A stretch of DNA of 16,454 bases, from assembly GCA_964480475.1 (NCBI GenBank), contig CAYZPW010000081.1, positions 1 through 16,454 of the forward strand. Reading direction: 5' to 3'. Below, one piece after another: positions 6,574 through 14,595 of this stretch. Numbering within the stretch: position 1 is the first letter of the stretch; each line of letters starts with the position of its first letter. Position numbers and translations under genes: made by a program. The notes under the pieces are model-generated. The model was not told the DNA's origin. It worked only from the letters and a program-made list of their open reading frames with translations, and did not search any database. The stretch is from CAYZPW01 sp964480475 (GTDB lineage Bacteria; B130-G9).

Positions 6574-8820
6574 TCAGGAATCGGGACTGAATCCGCCTAC
6601 GCCGCCAGAGGTAGCGAACCAAGGTCTGCCGTCGGGTCCTTCGGCCATGTCATAGGCCCAATAGCCCGGAAAGCCGAGGCCACAGTCAAACTGCCGAAAA
6701 TCTGCGCCGTCGTACATCGTCACACCATCTACGCCCCCCAGCCACAGCCGTCCCGCCGAATCGTAGTCCGCAACGAAGACATCGGCGTGCGGGACCTCCT
6801 CTTCGCTGCATGTAGTCCAGGTCGCTCCGTCGAAGAACGACACACCTTCCCCATCCATGCCGACCCAGACTGTTCCGTCCTGCGCCACCGCCAGGCAATA
6901 AACCCTATCCGTGGGCAGCCCGTCCTCGGTCGTGTAGCCCGTCCAGGTTGCACCGTCAAAATGCGCTACTCCGCCTCCTCCGAACTCTGGATGCACGACG
7001 GCGGAGATCCATACATCGCCGAACGCTCCCATCTCAATATCCGTCACCGCTCCGCCCAAGACAGGATTGTCATCTGAGGTGACCATGCTCCAGGTCTCGC
7101 CGTCAAGGACTGCAACGCCCTTCCCGCCCAGGCCGCACCATATCCGACGTTGACCGTCAATCGCGATGCAGTTTACCCAATCAGGGGCGCCGTCTTCCCT
7201 GTAATAGGTCCAGGTCTCTCCGTCGAACTTGACCAGACCCGCCCCTTGGGCGCCGCCTTGAGTAGCAATCAGAAGATTGTCATCCACATCGAACTTCAGT
7301 GCCGATACATGGTCGCCGGCCTGGTCATGATACGCCCAACTTGCACCGTCGAAGTTGCTGAGACCGCCCATAAACGGAGACCCACACCATATCTCGCCTG
7401 CCCCGGAAACTGCTACGCTTCTGACATCAGTGTCCGGATTCAACGGACCATCCGTGAGATAGAAGTTGTGCCAGCTTGAGCCGTCGAAGATGCAAAGCCC
7501 CTTCTGATACGTCCCGGCCCACAGCGCCCCGTTCGCATCGAACGCGAAGCACAAGACGTTGGCGGCAATCCCATCATCGCGGGTGTATGTCGTCCAGGCA
7601 TCTCCTTGAAGCCGACAGACCGAGCCGACGCCAATTATGTTAAGAGGACGCGTTCCGAACCAGACCACGTCATAGCCCTCGAACATTATGCAATCCACCT
7701 CCGGTTCGGCCAGCCCGTCCGCAGTTGTGAAGTTGGTGAATGTCTGACCCTCGAATCTGCTCGCTCCGGCGTTGGTCCCGAACCATATCCGCCTCTGCGG
7801 GTCCTCGTTGACGCAATAGACAACGTCGCTGGGAAGGCCGTCCGAGGCCTTATAAGTTCGCCAGCTTGGACCTCCCTCAAAAACGGAGACGCCGCCTCGA
7901 GTCGGGAACCAGACCCGGTCCCGGCTGTCCACGAATATCCCAGAGCCGTATTTCCTCGCCAGACCGTCGTCAGTGGTGTAGCTCAGCCAAAATGTGCCAT
8001 CGTAACACGAGACACCCTCGTTGGTGGAGCACCACGTCCGGCCAATTGAATCGAACGCGACGCCGGAGACCCAGTCGCCCAGAAGCCCATCCTCCGTCGT
8101 GTAGGCCTTGAATCTACCGTCCTCGTAACGGATGACGCCGCCGCCCGAACTCCTGCTCATTGGATTACCTGAGCCGAGCCATAGCGCGCCATCAGGGCCC
8201 ACGGTGATGCTCTGGATCGAGGGGTAGGGAAGGCCATCTGCTGTCGTGTATTTCTTGTAGTGCCCAGTGCCCAGATTCGCCTCGATGAACCCGGTAGTAG
8301 TTGCGGCATAGACCATCCCGTCATCTCGCAGCAGAAGGTCCCTGATTTCGTTCGAGTTCGAATATGTCTCCCACGCGCCTCGTTTGAGCACGTTGAACCT
8401 AACGGTGTCGATAGGATCGAAATCGAGAGTCCCAGCAGCGGCCAGCCCAGCGTGGACTCTGTATCTGTGGAGCGCCTCAATCGGTGGAGAACCGCTGGGA
8501 AGACCAATCTGCAGAAAATCGACCGGGCCGACTCGCGCCCCTCCCGACAAGACAACCCCAGATACTGCTGGCGCCAGCTCATTGGACCATCCGGGGTAAA
8601 AGAGAAACTCGCCAGAGGGGACCTCGAGCGCGAGGTAGAGGTCCACCTCAGCCTCCATCGGCGTCATGTTGATCGCCGACAACGAGACCGTGAGCACGTC
8701 GCCAGCGTAATAGCTCGTGGCGTCCGTATTGACGTCAATGGTCGTCCCGAAACCGAACAACAACCGACACGCAGCGACAACCAATGCTGCGAACGTTGAG
8801 AAGAAGAGTGCTCTTCGCAT
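6574..8820 (-). CDS. Exported 14-repeat beta-propeller protein (two-component-regulator propeller repeats)
   Basis: The protein is 748 residues. The ATG at 8820 is preceded by GGGAGG with a 7-base spacing. Residues 1-25 are a signal sequence (MRRALFFSTFAALVVAAC); VAAC at 15-18 could be a lipobox, so it may be a lipoprotein. Residues about 26-146 look like an all-beta, Ig-like domain. From about 148 to the end I count 14 repeats with the Reg_prop pattern: W..YTT.DGL, then D..G.vW.GT..Gv..FDG. Fourteen blades fit two seven-bladed propellers, the architecture of the sensor half of Bacteroides hybrid two-component systems. Here there is no Y_Y_Y domain, transmembrane segment or kinase after the propellers; the chain ends directly at FSPDS. 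Likely roles are extracytoplasmic ligand binding or surface scaffolding; the ligand is unknown. It has its own upstream region, divergent from the GT-C-like gene. Confidence 0.88.
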   Translation of the reverse strand: MRRALFFSTFAALVVAACRLLFGFGTTIDVNTDATSYYAGDVLTVSLSAINMTPMEAEVDLYLALEVPSGEFLFYPGWSNELAPAVSGVVLSGGARVGPVDFLQIGLPSGSPPIEALHRYRVHAGLAAAGTLDFDPIDTVRFNVLKRGAWETYSNSNEIRDLLLRDDGMVYAATTTGFIEANLGTGHYKKYTTADGLPYPSIQSITVGPDGALWLGSGNPMSRSSGGGVIRYEDGRFKAYTTEDGLLGDWVSGVAFDSIGRTWCSTNEGVSCYDGTFWLSYTTDDGLARKYGSGIFVDSRDRVWFPTRGGVSVFEGGPSWRTYKASDGLPSDVVYCVNEDPQRRIWFGTNAGASRFEGQTFTNFTTADGLAEPEVDCIMFEGYDVVWFGTRPLNIIGVGSVCRLQGDAWTTYTRDDGIAANVLCFAFDANGALWAGTYQKGLCIFDGSSWHNFYLTDGPLNPDTDVRSVAVSGAGEIWCGSPFMGGLSNFDGASWAYHDQAGDHVSALKFDVDDNLLIATQGGAQGAGLVKFDGETWTYYREDGAPDWVNCIAIDGQRRIWCGLGGKGVAVLDGETWSMVTSDDNPVLGGAVTDIEMGAFGDVWISAVVHPEFGGGGVAHFDGATWTGYTTEDGLPTDRVYCLAVAQDGTVWVGMDGEGVSFFDGATWTTCSEEEVPHADVFVADYDSAGRLWLGGVDGVTMYDGADFRQFDCGLGFPGYWAYDMAEGPDGRPWFATSGGVGGFSPDS

Positions 8821-8953
8821 CTTGCTGCCTCCCTATGAATGTCTGTTTCCGGGTTTGGCGTGGTCGCCTACCCCCAACCAAAACCAGATGTTGCCGATGG
8901 GCCGCCCGTGGGTCGTATTAGGCTCACAGAAGATGCGGTCCTAATTGTGAAAA

Positions 8954-8983
8954 ACGATAACCGACATACCGTCAGCACGTCAA
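8954..8983 (-). promoter_or_regulatory. Weak putative promoter for the propeller gene
   Basis: On the minus strand TTGACG (8983-8978; 5 of 6) is separated by 18 bases from TATCGT (8959-8954; 4 of 6). The leader would be about 125 bases. The match is modest. Confidence 0.22.
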
Positions 8984-9184
8984 GCGTTTTTGTGCTTCTG
9001 CCGAAGATTGAACCGGCAGTAGGCGCGACGGAACCAACCGGAGCGCCTGTCTGGATTAAAGTGGAAACCAACGCGACCAGTCCGAGGCCCCGAGCAAGCG
9101 TGGCAGCGCCTCGAATCTGGTGTGCAGGGGCAGAATAAGAGCATAACACGCATCAGTGGGGAGGCCTGTTCCGACATGTCCACC

Positions 9185-9213
9185 TTGACAACATACCGCC
9201 CATAACCAATAGT
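9185..9213 (+). promoter_or_regulatory. Putative promoter for the GT-C-like membrane protein gene
   Basis: A perfect TTGACA (9185-9190) is followed after 17 bases by AATAGT (9208-9213; 4 of 6). A small dyad GTCTG-N6-CAGAC (9212-9216, 9223-9227) overlaps the expected start point and could be an operator. The leader would be about 55-60 bases. Confidence 0.4.
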
Positions 9214-9277
9214 CTGCCAAAACAGACAATCCGTGTCCTGTAAAACCTAGAAGAATCGCTAGCTTGGAGGGCTGCCG

Positions 9278-11428
9278 ATGCAGCTTTGGCCAGATAATGG
9301 ACTGTGCGAGAATCTCAAGATAAGGCGCTGGTTCGTTGTTGGATTGGTTCTGCTCGCGGTGCTGCTAACCGGCCCTGGGGTTGGCGCCTACTATACAGGC
9401 GAAGCACTGCAGAAAATAACGGCGCGTGACTGGGGCATCTCAGCTTCATTGTTCAGTGCTATTGTGGAGCCACACAGATCTGGATACTACCGGCCCTTGA
9501 TGGAGAGGGTATTCACAGTTGGCGCGTATGAGGTGTTCGGGACAGACCCTCTAATACCTCGAGCGTTCAGGTTTGGGCTTTATGCCCTCACCTGCGTCTT
9601 GGTATTCCTGATCCTGGAAGCTTTGTCCCAGAGCTTCCTTACGGCCGCCGTAGGCGCTGTCATCTTCACCATTATGCCGAGTCACGTTGAACCGGTCTTT
9701 CAGATGGTGTCACCACCTGTTTATTCGGTTTTCTTCTCGATGTTGACGCTCTGGCTTGCTGGGCCGAGTTTCCGCAAAAAGGCATCCTGGCTCAAGAGCC
9801 TCTTTGCCTCNNNNNNNNNNTTCATAGCTGGGCTGCTCACCTATCCGGACACCTTCATGGTGGTCATTCCCATGCTGATTGCATACGAGCTGCTTTGGGG
9901 CCTGGGCGGGGGACGCGCTGCGCTCAAGAAGCGCCTGATCAGAGCTCAACTGCCTCTTTGGACCATCTCCGTGATGTATCTTGGGTTGAGGTTCTACCAG
10001 TTCATGTCGGTGGGCGACGCGGCGGGGGCATGGATAATCACTGCCAAGGGCTTGACTGTGGCCTCGGCAGCGAAAAGAATGATACCAATTGTATATGGGA
10101 TCATCCGCCCGCTGCAGCTCTCGCCGGCGCTTTGCGTCGCAGCTTTTTTGCTGCTTTGTCTTGGCTGCAGAGCAAAGTGGCGACTCACATTGTTTCTGTT
10201 GCTATGGACAGTAGTCACGCCGGCTCTCAACTATGGGCTGGTTGACGTTCTGCCACGACGTGTTTACCTGGCCTCATTTGGGATGGCCGGTCTGCTTGCT
10301 CACCTGCCAATCTCGTGCTTGGGAGGCGCGCTTGAGCACGAGAGGAGGCGACCGTTGGTTGTGCTGCTTGAATGGGTAACAGTGATTGCTGTTGGCTATT
10401 GGGTATTTGAGCTTCTGAACATGGGCTGGGCCGAGCTCTTCTCGGGCCAAGGGCTGACACGTCATCTCAGATTCTTCGTCGCGCCCATTGCGGCAATTGC
10501 GTTGGCAGCAAGATGCGCACTCACGAGGAGTTTGCGGCCCAAACTCTCTATAGCTCCGCTCAGGTTTCTGTCTTTTGCGGTGCTTGTTCTGATCGTTGGC
10601 TTCTATGCCGGTGGTTTCCTGAGGGCCTTTGGGATGTTTATGGACGAATCCGAGCAGGCCGCGCAGGTCCCCAAGGCGATTGTCGCAGCGCAGCCGACCG
10701 TTCCGGACAACGCTTGGATTCTAATAGTCTTGCCGGACAGCATCCCGGTTGACAGTCCCCTTTCTCCCCCGGGGAACATCCAAGTGTTTATCCGCGCCGA
10801 ATACGGCAAGAACCTGGAAGCGCTTTTTTTCAGGAGCTGGGTCAGAGACTTGCAGCGCAAAGCGATTCGGCCAAACCAGACAGTGTTAGCATTTCGGTTT
10901 GACGGTCAAAGGGCAGTGAAAGACCCTGTGCTGGCTGAGCGCGTTGTTGGACGGCAGAAGTCCTATATGGGACTGTCCTTTGACGTGATACATGCCCGGG
11001 CTGTTGCTGCAAGTCCGGGTGCGAGTCAATTGCACCTCAACGCCGAGGTTGATACCATGCTGATTGACAGGCTCGATCTCCAGCTGAGGACACCGGCATC
11101 CCAGGCAACCGTGCAGCTGGAGTTTACAGCAAATGGTCGTCCCGTTGAGCTTCAGCTGTCAGCTCGGATTGAAGGCACTAGGGCGACTGTTCGTCTGGCT
11201 CAACAGCCGCTCTGGATGCTTGCGGGCAAGCCGGGTCAGGTCAGCGTAAGCGTTCTTGCCGGGGCCGCCTCCCTGCCCATTCGGCAGGCAGCCTTTGTTC
11301 AGACCGCGGGTTTGATTAGTGAATCGCCGGGCATCTCGACGCTCCCACCCATATCTCCTCCAAGCGCAACCCTGGTACGCCTGACGATAATGCAGTATGA
11401 GATTGACCGGTGCATTGCGTTGCCCTGA
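9278..11428 (+). CDS. Polytopic membrane protein, GT-C glycosyltransferase-like, with C-terminal soluble domain
   Basis: The protein is 716 residues as assembled, including four unknown residues at the N gap. The ATG at 9278 follows GGAGG with about 7 bases spacing. I count roughly 11-12 hydrophobic segments: about 17-35, 101-116, 119-135, 146-161, 182-206, 224-241, 281-296, 302-318, 329-347, 359-378, 397-412 and 427-446. The first extracytoplasmic loop contains RDW (50-52) and GYYRPLMERVFTVGAYEVFG (69-88), then IMPSHVEPVFQM (132-143). This order resembles the RPL...FG...HP.H.E.V pattern of PMT/TMTC-like GT-C enzymes that use lipid-linked sugars; Asp51 is a candidate catalytic acid. Residues about 450-716 form a soluble, beta-rich domain with no family I recognise. 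A role in transferring a sugar to a protein or envelope polymer is inference. Other polytopic transferases or ligases are possible. Confidence 0.6.
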   Translation: MQLWPDNGLCENLKIRRWFVVGLVLLAVLLTGPGVGAYYTGEALQKITARDWGISASLFSAIVEPHRSGYYRPLMERVFTVGAYEVFGTDPLIPRAFRFGLYALTCVLVFLILEALSQSFLTAAVGAVIFTIMPSHVEPVFQMVSPPVYSVFFSMLTLWLAGPSFRKKASWLKSLFAXXXXFIAGLLTYPDTFMVVIPMLIAYELLWGLGGGRAALKKRLIRAQLPLWTISVMYLGLRFYQFMSVGDAAGAWIITAKGLTVASAAKRMIPIVYGIIRPLQLSPALCVAAFLLLCLGCRAKWRLTLFLLLWTVVTPALNYGLVDVLPRRVYLASFGMAGLLAHLPISCLGGALEHERRRPLVVLLEWVTVIAVGYWVFELLNMGWAELFSGQGLTRHLRFFVAPIAAIALAARCALTRSLRPKLSIAPLRFLSFAVLVLIVGFYAGGFLRAFGMFMDESEQAAQVPKAIVAAQPTVPDNAWILIVLPDSIPVDSPLSPPGNIQVFIRAEYGKNLEALFFRSWVRDLQRKAIRPNQTVLAFRFDGQRAVKDPVLAERVVGRQKSYMGLSFDVIHARAVAASPGASQLHLNAEVDTMLIDRLDLQLRTPASQATVQLEFTANGRPVELQLSARIEGTRATVRLAQQPLWMLAGKPGQVSVSVLAGAASLPIRQAAFVQTAGLISESPGISTLPPISPPSATLVRLTIMQYEIDRCIALP
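9811..9820. other. Assembly gap (10 N) inside the GT-C-like gene
   Basis: Ten N fall within a hydrophobic stretch at about residues 178-181. Reading frame is open and compatible on both sides when the run is taken as 10 bases, but the real length is unknown, so a transmembrane segment may be shorter or longer than it appears. Confidence 0.95.
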
Positions 11429-11672
11429 TTACCCCGGACCGCAGCCATTTGACAGCTGAAAGATGCCGCCAGAAGTGTGCCAGTTCCTCCCAAAAAGCCC
11501 GGCAGATGCTCGCCTCTTTAGCTATGTGTTCGACTGATACTGTGTGGCCAAAGTAAAGATAAGCCGATTGCCCCCAAGCAGCAGAATGCAGACTTGTTTG
11601 GCGTCGCGAGCAACTTTCAGGCCATTCTGCGAGGCGCACCGGAGGTTCGTGCCCATTTGCCTCGTCTCATTC

Positions 11673-11745
11673 TGGTTCACCTTGCAGATTGTCGGGACAA
11701 AAGGTGGCCCAGCTTCGTCCAAGCAGTCTAACAATAGGTGAACCA
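11673..11745. repeat. Perfect 10-base inverted repeat with 53-base spacer
   Basis: TGGTTCACCT (11673-11682) is the exact reverse complement of AGGTGAACCA (11736-11745). The spacer is too long for a simple terminator. It could be paired regulator sites, a folded leader RNA or chance. Confidence 0.4.
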
Positions 11746-11841
11746 ACACGGCGCAACATGGCCCCAGAAGTCCAGCGCCACCTAATCCCTTATCTGTTTC
11801 GACCCGCTTCACTTCTTGGGAACCTATCAGCGAGATTGGGG

Positions 11842-11871
11842 TTGACTATCGAGAGGCGATTCAGGTATTGT
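11842..11871 (+). promoter_or_regulatory. Putative promoter for the citrate synthase gene
   Basis: TTGACT (11842-11847; 5 of 6) is followed after 18 bases by TATTGT (11866-11871; 4 of 6). The leader to the ATG at 11977 would be about 100 bases. This is a pattern match only. Confidence 0.3.
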
Positions 11872-11976
11872 CGGTTGCTCGCAGAGACTTGGGGCACAGA
11901 CAGCACTCGTTAATCACACTACAAGCACCAGTCATCAAGAGTAGCTTAAACCTTTAACAGAGGAGAGACAGAGAAG

Positions 11977-13248
11977 ATGGCAACTTTGCAGCAGAAGTTA
12001 GCCGTGCAGATTCCGCAGTATCGTCAGAAGATCAAGGCGTTTGCGAAGGAGCACGGCGCCAAGGAGATATCGAAGGTTACGGTGGCGCAGTTTTTGGGAG
12101 GTCTCCGGGGCGTTTACGGCCTGTTGTGCGACACATCGCTCGTCGAGCCTGACAAGGGCCTGATAATCCGCGGCCATCCGCTGCTCGAGATCAAGGACAA
12201 GTGGCCTGAGGAGATATTCTTCTGCCTCTTGACCGGCGAGTTCCCGGATGATGAGGCAAAGAAAGCCCTCCAGCAGGACCTCGACAAGCGTTCCTATGTC
12301 CCGGAGTACGTTTGGGATGTCCTTATGGCCATGCCCGAGGACAGCCACCCGATGGCGATGTTGGACACCGCCATTCTTGTCCTGGAGCGCGAGAGCGTGT
12401 TCCGCAAAATGTACTCGGAGGGCATGACCAAGGACCAGTATTGGATTCCCGCGCTTGAGGATGCGCTTCACATTCTGGCCAAAGTCCCTTCGATTGCAGC
12501 GGGGGTCTATCGCATTCGCTATGACAAGGGCGACATAATCCCCTGGACGATGGGCCTCGACCTGGGCGCCAACTACGCCAACATGCTCGGTATCGCTGAC
12601 CCAACGGGCGATTTCGCGAAGCTGATGAGACTGTATCTAACTTTCCACTCCGATCACGAGGGCGGCAACGTCTCCGCCTACACGTGTTTCACCGTTTCGT
12701 CGGCGCTTTCTGACCCGTATTACGCGGTGTCCGCTGGCCTGAACGGGCTGGCTGGCCCGCTTCATGGCCTTGCCAACCAGGAGTGCCTCAACTGGATACT
12801 GGCGCTGATGGAGAAGTTCGACGGCGTTCCCACGAAGGAGCAGATTGAAAAGCACACAAGGGACACACTTGCGGCCGGCAAGGTCGTTCCGGGCTATGGA
12901 CACGCTGTCCTGAGAACGACCGACCCACGCTTCGCCGGGTTCCTCGAGTTTGGTAACGAGCACATTCCTGAGGACCCCGTGTTCAAGACTGTCGCCACAG
13001 TCTTTGAGGTCGTTCCGAACGTCCTGAAGGAGTTCCCCAAGATCAAGAACCCCTGGCCGAACGTTGACGCCGGCTCAGGCTCGCTGCTCTACCACTACGG
13101 GCTCCGCGAGTTCGAGTATTACACCGTGCTGTTCAGCGTATCCAGGGTGATGGGAATGCTCTCGCAGTTGATCCTGCACCGTGGCATCGGAACTGCAATC
13201 AACAGGCCGAAATCGCTTGACTTCAATCGACTTTCATCGTTGGTCTAA
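11977..13248 (+). CDS. gltA: Citrate synthase, mitochondrial (eukaryotic-like) type
   Basis: This 423-residue enzyme condenses acetyl-CoA with oxaloacetate to citrate in the cytoplasm. The length and order of motifs match mitochondrial-type citrate synthase rather than the E. coli-type hexamer: TSLVEPDKGLIIRGHPL, MRLYLTFHSDHEGGNVSAYT (217-236), NGLAGPLHGLANQE (256-269), VPGYGHAVLRTTDPR (304-318), KNPWPNVDAGSGSLLYHYG (357-375) and RPKS near the end. The catalytic triad is complete: His263, His309 and Asp364 (pig His274, His320, Asp375). Substrate arginines at 313, 390 and 410 are kept. There is no targeting peptide, as expected in a bacterium; the same enzyme type is known from Geobacter. The ATG at 11977 follows GAGGAGAGACAGAGAAG. 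It opens the cluster that continues with the hydro-lyase and isocitrate dehydrogenase genes 84 bases downstream. Confidence 0.95.
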   Translation: MATLQQKLAVQIPQYRQKIKAFAKEHGAKEISKVTVAQFLGGLRGVYGLLCDTSLVEPDKGLIIRGHPLLEIKDKWPEEIFFCLLTGEFPDDEAKKALQQDLDKRSYVPEYVWDVLMAMPEDSHPMAMLDTAILVLERESVFRKMYSEGMTKDQYWIPALEDALHILAKVPSIAAGVYRIRYDKGDIIPWTMGLDLGANYANMLGIADPTGDFAKLMRLYLTFHSDHEGGNVSAYTCFTVSSALSDPYYAVSAGLNGLAGPLHGLANQECLNWILALMEKFDGVPTKEQIEKHTRDTLAAGKVVPGYGHAVLRTTDPRFAGFLEFGNEHIPEDPVFKTVATVFEVVPNVLKEFPKIKNPWPNVDAGSGSLLYHYGLREFEYYTVLFSVSRVMGMLSQLILHRGIGTAINRPKSLDFNRLSSLV

Positions 13249-13260
13249 GACCACTACGTC

Positions 13261-13290
13261 GGGGAGTGCCTCTTTGAAGGGGCATTCCCT
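13261..13290 (+). terminator. Intercistronic hairpin after citrate synthase, possible weak terminator or attenuator
   Basis: GGGAGTGCC (13262-13270) pairs with GGCATTCCC (13281-13289) in a 9-bp stem with one G-U and a 10-base loop; an outer G-U pair (13261-13290) may add a tenth. It is followed only by ATTTC, so the U tract is weak. It starts 12 bases after the citrate synthase stop and may let only part of the transcription through, or protect the upstream mRNA end. Confidence 0.5.
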
Positions 13291-13332
13291 ATTTCAAGAC
13301 CACGGCCAGTAGGATGACAGAAGGATACGATT

Positions 13333-14595
13333 ATGGGACGGACGCTAGCAGAGAAAATCCTTTCTGAGCACGCAGGACGCGCGGTTCGGGCCGGCCAGTT
13401 CATCATCGCCTCGGTTGATGTCTGCCTGGTGCAGGACGGCACAGGCCCGCTCGCGGTTCGGCAGCTTCAGAAGATCGAAATGGAACGAGTGGCGCACCCC
13501 GACAAAACGGTGCTCTTCCTCGATCACGCGGCGCCTTCTCCGCGCAAAGAGCTCTCAGACGATCACGCTTTGCTCAGGCGCTTTGCCAAGAAGACAGGGG
13601 CTGTGTTGTCCGAGGTTGGTGACGGGATTTGCCACCAGATCATACCAGAGGAATACTTGGCCCCCGGGGATGTTCACGTCGGTGCAGACTCTCACACTTG
13701 CACCGGCGGAGCACTTTGCGCGTTTGCGACAGGGATGGGCTCAACGGATGTCGCTATCGCGATGGCTTTGGGGAAGACGTGGTTCAGAGTTCCTGAGACG
13801 TTTAGGATACAGTTTGAGGGTAACTTCAGGGATGGTGTCTATCCCAAGGACCTGGTCCTTCACCTGATAGGAATGATCGGCGCGGACGGAGCAACCTACA
13901 AGGCGCTCGAATACTCCGGCCGGACCGTTGAGAAGCTGAACATGTCGGGGCGCCTCACGATTGCCAATATGGCAGTCGAGGCGGGCGCCAAGGTAGGGCT
14001 TTTCCCATCGGACGAGGTAACCGGGGCTTATTTGCAGGGGATGGGTCGAGGCGATGCTTTCAGGTCGATTTCGCCTGACGCGGACGCTGAATATGAGAGG
14101 ACCATCGAGATAGATGTCTCGACGGTGGAGCCGACGGTCTCGTTTCCTCACACGGTCGATAACACCAGAACGATGAACCAGATACGGGAGATGGACCCCG
14201 TGAAAATCGACCAGGTCGTCATCGGGACCTGCACTAACGGGCGCCTCGAGGACCTTCAAGTGGCGGCGTCCATTCTGAAGGGCAAAAAGCGCGACAAGGA
14301 TACTAGACTGTTGGTTGCTCCAGCGTCCAGGAGCATCCTGACCGCGGCCCTCAAGGATGGGACGCTTCAGACCTTGATCGATGCTGGTGCCTTGATTCTG
14401 CCGCCAGGCTGCGGGCCTTGTGTTGGCGTTCACCAAGGCGTTCTCGGCGACGGCGAGGCGTGCTTGACCACGCAAAACCGCAACTTCCTGGGCCGGATGG
14501 GCAATCCCAAGGGCTTCATTTACCTGGCTTCCCCCGCAACGGCCGCGGCGACGGCCTTGACTGGGAAGATAACCGATCCTCGGGAGGTGATATGA
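13333..14595 (+). CDS. Aconitase/isopropylmalate dehydratase family, large subunit (probable aconitase)
   Basis: This 420-residue protein is the catalytic large subunit of a two-subunit 4Fe-4S hydro-lyase of the LeuC/HacA type. The cluster ligands are Cys300 (IGTCTNGR), Cys360 and Cys363 (PPGCGPCVG). Other family motifs are LFLDHAAPSP (61-70), VGADSHTCTGGALCAFATG (116-134) and TTQNRNFLGRMGNPKGFIYLASP (379-401). The ATG at 13333 follows AAGGA with a 7-base spacing. By sequence alone it could act on isopropylmalate, homocitrate or citrate. Its position between citrate synthase and isocitrate dehydrogenase, with no leuA- or leuB-like gene in view, favours citrate to isocitrate. Its TGA overlaps the ATG of the small-subunit gene, so translation is coupled and subunit stoichiometry is probably balanced. 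Confidence 0.88.
   Translation: MGRTLAEKILSEHAGRAVRAGQFIIASVDVCLVQDGTGPLAVRQLQKIEMERVAHPDKTVLFLDHAAPSPRKELSDDHALLRRFAKKTGAVLSEVGDGICHQIIPEEYLAPGDVHVGADSHTCTGGALCAFATGMGSTDVAIAMALGKTWFRVPETFRIQFEGNFRDGVYPKDLVLHLIGMIGADGATYKALEYSGRTVEKLNMSGRLTIANMAVEAGAKVGLFPSDEVTGAYLQGMGRGDAFRSISPDADAEYERTIEIDVSTVEPTVSFPHTVDNTRTMNQIREMDPVKIDQVVIGTCTNGRLEDLQVAASILKGKKRDKDTRLLVAPASRSILTAALKDGTLQTLIDAGALILPPGCGPCVGVHQGVLGDGEACLTTQNRNFLGRMGNPKGFIYLASPATAAATALTGKITDPREVI

Larger units (their letters stand above)
8821..9277. other. Divergent intergenic region
   Basis: These 457 bases separate two divergently transcribed genes. Overlapping open frames exist on both strands between about 8840 and 9150 but have no good ribosome-binding site and resemble no family I know. 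The region carries candidate promoters for both flanking genes. Confidence 0.5.
11429..11976. other. Intergenic stretch upstream of the TCA cluster
   Basis: These 548 bases contain no convincing gene. Short frames on both strands lack ribosome-binding sites and look unlike proteins. Two inverted repeats stand out: an 8-base pair GCAGAATG / CATTCTGC around 11580-11632, and a 10-base pair listed separately. A candidate promoter for citrate synthase lies near the right end. Confidence 0.5.

Noticed and set aside
8839..9149. Overlapping open frames on both strands (99 and 93 codons) between the propeller and GT-C-like genes
   Set aside because: Neither has a good ribosome-binding site or recognisable domain, and they overlap candidate promoters for the flanking genes.
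11522..11812. A 96-codon minus-strand frame upstream of citrate synthase
   Set aside because: No ribosome-binding site, no recognisable protein features, and it overlaps opposing short frames of equal quality.
13741..14475. A 244-codon minus-strand open frame
   Set aside because: It is antisense to the hydro-lyase large subunit, which has all family motifs.
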